Part shown: piece after piece, positions 59,929 through 64,000 of the stretch | How positions within the stretch are numbered: the stretch's first letter is position 1 | Layout of the letters: every line of letters starts with the position of its first letter | Source of the DNA: Darksidea phi | Lineage: Eukaryota; Ascomycota; Dothideomycetes; Pleosporales; Lentitheciaceae | NCBI GenBank assembly: GCA_030770425.1 | Contig: JASJFT010000127.1 | Location: 62,001-126,000 of the forward strand | DNA length: 64,000 bases | Direction of reading: 5' to 3' | The notes under the pieces: generated by a model | Database searches by the model: none | The model's input: only the letters and a program-made list of their open reading frames with translations | Told to the model about the DNA's origin: nothing | Position numbers and translations under genes: made by a program

Positions 59929-60817
59929 ATGTCTGCCGCTGCATCACGCGCCGTGCTGCGGCAATCGAGGTTCACCGTACGCCGTGCCGGCATCCGCAAT
60001 GCCTCATCGACTACGGACGCCGCGAAGGAGAAGGCATCCGAGGCTTCATCCAAGGCGTCCGAGGGTCTCTCAAGGGTGACTTCTAGCGCTGGAGCTGCGG
60101 CGTCAAAGGTTGGCTCCGCGGTTGCGGACACGGCGGGCAAAGTTGGTGGAAGGACTGGTCGGTTGATTGGTGGTGTGCAAGGTCAGTACTCTGTTTCAAG
60201 ATAACGGGCGGTCAATTGGAGGCTTGTGGAACGTGGGGAGCTCAGGGAGTGCTATAGAGGCTTGAGAGAGCTCAATGGCATGCCTACGAAGCTATCCTGC
60301 AGGTTTCTTGGTGCATCTCGAACACCACGCTTCTACGAAACCTCCTTAGGGCGGATGATATCATCGAGAGCGCCCCCGAACAATGCTTATATGGCATGAT
60401 ACACTGACTTTCATTTTCCTAGGTTTGATACCTCGTGTCACATACTACTCGCGAGTCGGTCTAGAGCTCGGCAAGCTGGTCGCTCACCAGCGAGGCATGG
60501 CACCACCGTACGTAGCCCTTAGAGTATCTCTCAGCATCAAACATACTGACCCATTCTTTAGCAACATGGCCACCGTTCAAGGCTACTTTCAACCTGTCAT
60601 AAACGCCGCTCGTCACCCAGCAAGCCTCTTCGCTCGCACCGCCCAATCCAGCTCCATCCAGCCCGCCAACATCCTCAACCAAGTACGAAGCATGTCGAGA
60701 ACACAATGGCTGTCTGTTGGAATCGTCGCTGCTGAAGTTATTGGCTTCTTCACCGTTGGCGAGATGATCGGCCGTCTCAGGCTTATCGGATACCGCGCGA
60801 AGCCGGAACACCACTAA
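59929..60817 (+). CDS. ATP20: Mitochondrial ATP synthase subunit g
   Basis: Exons 59929-60181, 60423-60507 and 60562-60817 (introns 241 and 54 nt) give 197 residues. The N-terminus MSAAASRAVLRQSRFTVRRA is a typical mitochondrial leader, followed by an Ala/Ser/Lys-rich segment. The subunit-g block is read through both splices: GLIPRVTYYSRVGLELGKLV, then MAPPNMATVQGYFQPVINAA. One membrane helix follows (WLSVGIVAAEVIGFFTVGEMIG, with a GxxxG-like small-residue face), ending RLRLIGYRAKPEHH. Subunit g sits in the Fo membrane part and helps form ATP synthase dimers and cristae. The Ala-rich N-terminal segment makes it longer than the yeast protein. Start: 59929 (GCAATG); the frame is open upstream. 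Confidence 0.9.
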
Positions 60818-61265
60818 ATGTATCACCATCGACGAGTGAGGATAGTAAGGAAGCTAAGGAGTGCTCAATGGGCAGCGCGAAAAGCAGGGCGTGCTCAACT
60901 GAAGGGCTGGTACTGCAACGCCATCGGATATCAGCAACCATGGGTTGGACTGTGCGGGAGGCGCACATGTAATGGCCCTACACTGTACTATTGCACATAC
61001 TCTGATCTAGATTTCCTTTTACCTGTGCAACTACTGGCAATGCATCATTTCACTATATCGTACTACAATCCCACCATCATCTCGAGCTCTCCCAAAGTGA
61101 CAGCGCGGCGATCGGCGTTTCTATTCGCCGATCGCCGAGGCCTGCCACTTTTCGATCGTGAGCTCGAACTTTTTTTGGGTGCTGCAAATCGCCCACAAAC
61201 ACAATGAACCGCCTTCAAATCTAAACCTTTCCAGTTGTCCCAGGCCTTTGCCCTTAAAACTCGCC
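60818..61265. other. Intergenic, ATP20 to ROK1
   Basis: 448 bp in tandem orientation. It holds the ROK1 promoter and leader. The ROK1 frame is open from 61158, but the conserved start is at 61266. Nothing else is seen. Confidence 0.5.
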
Positions 61266-63524
61266 ATGAATGTCTTCAAACTTCTCTCACGCTCGTCGAA
61301 AGCGCCGCAGAATGCTTCCATGCAGAAGCTTCCCTCGTCCGGCGCTGCCGTAAATCCGCAACTTTTCGGACACAACCTACCCGAAGAGCTACCGAACGAG
61401 ACAGAGAAGTCTAGGAAGTGGAAGAGAGAGCGGGACGTTGCGGAATCATCTTCGGCACTACCTGCAGATTTGGATTTCTTCGGGAGCGCTCCGAAAGCGA
61501 CAGAAACAGAGAATAAGGCAGATGTGGGACAGAAAAAGCGCAAAAGAAAGGAACATTCTGAGGGTGAAATTATACAACAGCAGGAGGTCGACGATGAGCA
61601 GGCGGATCAATGCGACGAGGACGAAAGCAAACGGATACTGCGATCGCATAAGCTGAAGATCACGGTGCTGGAGGATTTTAGATCGCAGGTGGAAGAGGCC
61701 AAGTCAGAGAAGAAGAAAAAAAAGCGAAAGAAGGAGAAGGCGGAAACATTGACCAAGAAGAAGAAAGAGGCGAAGAAACAGCTATTTCCGCAACCGCTGA
61801 CATCATTTGCGCAGTTGAGGCCAAGGTATGGGATATCAAGACGGCTGGAAGAGAATTTGAAGGAGCAGGCATATACGATGCCTACGGAGGTGCAGCTTGG
61901 TGCCTTACCATTGTTGCTCGGGAGCAAGAACGAGGATACGCGGCAAGTGAATGGAAGTGTGGACAGCTCAACCGGTGCGGAGTATGGAGGCGACATCGAT
62001 CTTTTGACTGTTGCGCCTACCGGGAGTGGCAAGACTATCGCATTTTTGGTCCCAATCATCAACGCGCTTCTTTCGGAGAAGGAAGACGCCGCAGAGGGCC
62101 CACGAGCCGTGGTCATTGCGCCGACAAGAGAGCTAGCATCACAGATTGTTAATGAGGCAAGGAAGCTATCAAAGGGGACCGGGATTAAGGCAACACTCAT
62201 GAAGAAAGGCATGGAAGTGGTTGAGAGATCACAAGACGAGCTGTTTGAAGATGACCCCAAGACACCCGAAGCATCGGGCGAGGAAGAGGACAGCGCTTCG
62301 GAATCAGACCACGGACGTCAGCTTGTGCGACAAAAGAAACGAATTCGGAAACGATCTGATAAGGTCAAAGCAGCCATCCTAGTCACTACGCCACTTGCTC
62401 TATTGAACGCTTTGAGGCAAACCGACGGTACAGTCGCGGAGCTACCAACCATTCGTCATCTCGTCCTCGATGAAGCCGACGTACTTCTTGACCCTCTCTT
62501 CCGTGAGCAGACCTTGGCCATATGGAATGCATGCACCAACCCTCTTCTTCGTATCGGTCTCTGGTCCGCAACCATGGGTTCCAACATCGAGGCTCTTGCC
62601 GTAAACACTCTCAACGAACGTTGGGCTTCCCTCTCATCTAGCTCACTCCCTCCCCGGCCACCACTAATACGCCTAGTAGTCGGCCTCAAAGACTCCGCTA
62701 TTCCCAATATTGCTCACCAATTGACATATGCCGCTACCGAACAGGGCAAGCTTTTGGGCCTTCGCCAACTCCTACACCCCACGGCTGCTCCTGCTTCAAC
62801 TAGTGACGCGCCCTCTCTACGGCCACCCTTTCTGGTTTTCACTCAAACAATCCCCCGCGCTATCGCTCTCCACTCCGAACTGCTGTACGATATCCCGCCT
62901 GAAGCAGGAGGGAGCTCTCGCATCGCGGTCTTGCACGCCGACCTATCATCCTCTGCCCGTGAGAACATAATGACACGTTTTCGCCGCGGCGAAGTATGGG
63001 TGCTCATCACCACTGACCTACTAGCCCGCGGTGTTGACTTCCGCGGCCTCAACGGCGTAGTAAACTATGACGTACCCAACAGTGCAGCCGCGTACGTCCA
63101 CCGCGTCGGCCGCACAGGCCGAGCAGGCCGCGAAGGCGGGGTAGCAGTAACCTTCTACACGCAAGAAGATATACCCTACGTCAAACTTATCGCCAACGTC
63201 ATCCGCGCTAGCGAAAAGCTACGTGGCAAGGGCGAGGACGAAATTAGCGTGAAGCAATGGTTGCTAGATGCGCTGCCTACGCCTACGAAGAGAGAAAAGC
63301 AGATACTGAAGAAGAGGGGTGTGGAGGCGAGGCGGAATGTCAAGGATGCTGAGGGCAAGGTTAAGGGGAAAGCTAGGATTAGTACTAAGAGTGGGTTTGA
63401 GAGGAAGATGGAGAATCGGAGGAGAGGCGCTGTATTGGGGAGTCAGAATAGGGGGAGGGCGGTTGGACAGCAGAAGCAGATCGAGGCCGGGGATGAGAGT
63501 GAGTTTGAGGGCTTTGGAGAGTGA
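61266..63524 (+). CDS. ROK1: DEAD-box ATP-dependent RNA helicase
   Basis: A single exon of 752 residues. The N-terminus [12 protein letters not shown] is characteristic of Rok1 (human DDX52). After a basic, Lys-rich region come the Q-motif region [14 protein letters not shown], Walker A PTGSGKT (251-257), [12 protein letters not shown] (402-405), SAT, an [11 protein letters not shown] strand, and [11 protein letters not shown] (from 612). An acidic/basic insertion (about residues 330-370) separates motif Ia from the PxLLNAL block. The C-terminus is basic with GRAVGQQKQ. Rok1 unwinds snoRNA/pre-rRNA duplexes (snR30) during 18S rRNA maturation in the nucleolus. The start at 61266 is chosen because the frame's upstream extension to 61158 is not conserved. 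It is the third ribosome-biogenesis gene in the window with UTP11 and TMA23, though 33 kb away. Confidence 0.93.
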   Translation: MNVFKLLSRSSKAPQNASMQKLPSSGAAVNPQLFGHNLPEELPNETEKSRKWKRERDVAESSSALPADLDFFGSAPKATETENKADVGQKKRKRKEHSEGEIIQQQEVDDEQADQCDEDESKRILRSHKLKITVLEDFRSQVEEAKSEKKKKKRKKEKAETLTKKKKEAKKQLFPQPLTSFAQLRPRYGISRRLEENLKEQAYTMPTEVQLGALPLLLGSKNEDTRQVNGSVDSSTGAEYGGDIDLLTVAPTGSGKTIAFLVPIINALLSEKEDAAEGPRAVVIAPTRELASQIVNEARKLSKGTGIKATLMKKGMEVVERSQDELFEDDPKTPEASGEEEDSASESDHGRQLVRQKKRIRKRSDKVKAAILVTTPLALLNALRQTDGTVAELPTIRHLVLDEADVLLDPLFREQTLAIWNACTNPLLRIGLWSATMGSNIEALAVNTLNERWASLSSSSLPPRPPLIRLVVGLKDSAIPNIAHQLTYAATEQGKLLGLRQLLHPTAAPASTSDAPSLRPPFLVFTQTIPRAIALHSELLYDIPPEAGGSSRIAVLHADLSSSARENIMTRFRRGEVWVLITTDLLARGVDFRGLNGVVNYDVPNSAAAYVHRVGRTGRAGREGGVAVTFYTQEDIPYVKLIANVIRASEKLRGKGEDEISVKQWLLDALPTPTKREKQILKKRGVEARRNVKDAEGKVKGKARISTKSGFERKMENRRRGAVLGSQNRGRAVGQQKQIEAGDESEFEGFGE

Positions 63525-64000
63525 GATTATATGTGTGGGATGGTGTGTAGCAGTCATTTTTAATAGCTGGATCATGATCGAACTAGAAGAAAATTTTTAT
63601 GCACATCCTATAGGCGGTCTGTTCCTCGTAGAGGGAGAAGAGAGTTTCTATCTCCCGTCTGCCAAGGGAAGTTGGCGAGACAGACGAAGAAGCGATGAAG
63701 TAGAGGACAAACCATTGTGGGATGACGCACTGATCATAGTACGGTGCATTCCGTTTACGAATGCGATTCCATGCTCCCAGTGGGCGTAATCGTTGCAGCA
63801 TTCGTGGTGACTTAGTCGGGTTCAGGAGAGAGATCAAAGCTCAATCTTAAGACTATGGCCCTTTCATTAGCCGTATGTGAAGAAATACCGAGGAACTGAC
63901 GGGCGAGTTCTAACGTGAGGTGCCTTAGAATTACTTCGGGAACGTGTATCTCGGTGCAAACAATTTTTAATATCCTATAGGTGTTTTAACGTTAAAGCGA
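63525..64000. other. 3' flank of ROK1 to window end
   Basis: 476 bp. No gene is seen; frames here are short and overlap the ROK1 3' end. Confidence 0.5.

Overview
The window comes from the nuclear genome of a filamentous ascomycete (Pezizomycotina, probably Dothideomycetes). Evidence: very short spliceosomal introns (about 41-240 nt, mostly 46-65) with GT..AG ends and CTAAC/CTGAC-like branch points, a heterokaryon-incompatibility (HET) gene, a Clr5-domain protein, Pth11-like sequence, and decayed coding relics whose in-frame TAG/TAA codons suggest repeat-induced point mutation. No tRNA, rRNA, CRISPR array or intact transposon was found. Gene models below were spliced by hand; every exon chain listed keeps a single open frame, and domain motifs run across the junctions.

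Layout. 0-8.5 kb: an edge-truncated HET gene (-), a Clr5 protein with an internal duplication (+), an SDR that looks like L-rhamnose 1-dehydrogenase (+), and seven-exon glutathione reductase GLR1 (-). 8.5-21 kb: two gene-poor blocks separated by one four-exon family-2 glycosyltransferase (14.27-15.93 kb); they hold a G20 tract, low-complexity G/C runs and a 10-N assembly gap. 21-31.8 kb: an amidohydrolase resembling L-rhamnono-lactonase, then nucleolar UTP11, a second SDR, nucleolar G-patch TMA23, and the tRNA-His guanylyltransferase THG1, which carries a very large disordered insert. 33-42 kb: lipin/PAH1, a membrane-anchored FN3/coiled-coil protein, TAF9 and twin-CX9C CMC1. 42-53 kb: a secreted metallophosphoesterase, an MFS transporter with a roughly 550-residue Ser/Arg-rich N-terminus, and a divergent amidase/Dal5-like permease pair. 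53.9-64 kb: an aquaporin with a long N-terminal tail, a gene-poor stretch with an RIP-like relic and a broken Pth11-like gene, then ATP synthase subunit g and DEAD-box helicase ROK1.

How the genes fit together. Most are unlinked housekeeping functions: ribosome biogenesis (UTP11, TMA23, ROK1), tRNA maturation (THG1), lipid synthesis (PAH1), transcription (TAF9), mitochondria (CMC1, ATP20, a GLR1 leader). Two pairs suggest shared catabolic roles: the rhamnose-type dehydrogenase and lactonase (steps 1 and 2 of the non-phosphorylative pathway, 15 kb apart), and the amidase with its divergent permease. No wholly new system is evident. The most unusual objects are the expanded THG1, the MFS transporter with a disordered N-terminus, the duplicated Clr5 protein, and a frame-preserving intron inside an active-site motif of the phosphoesterase.
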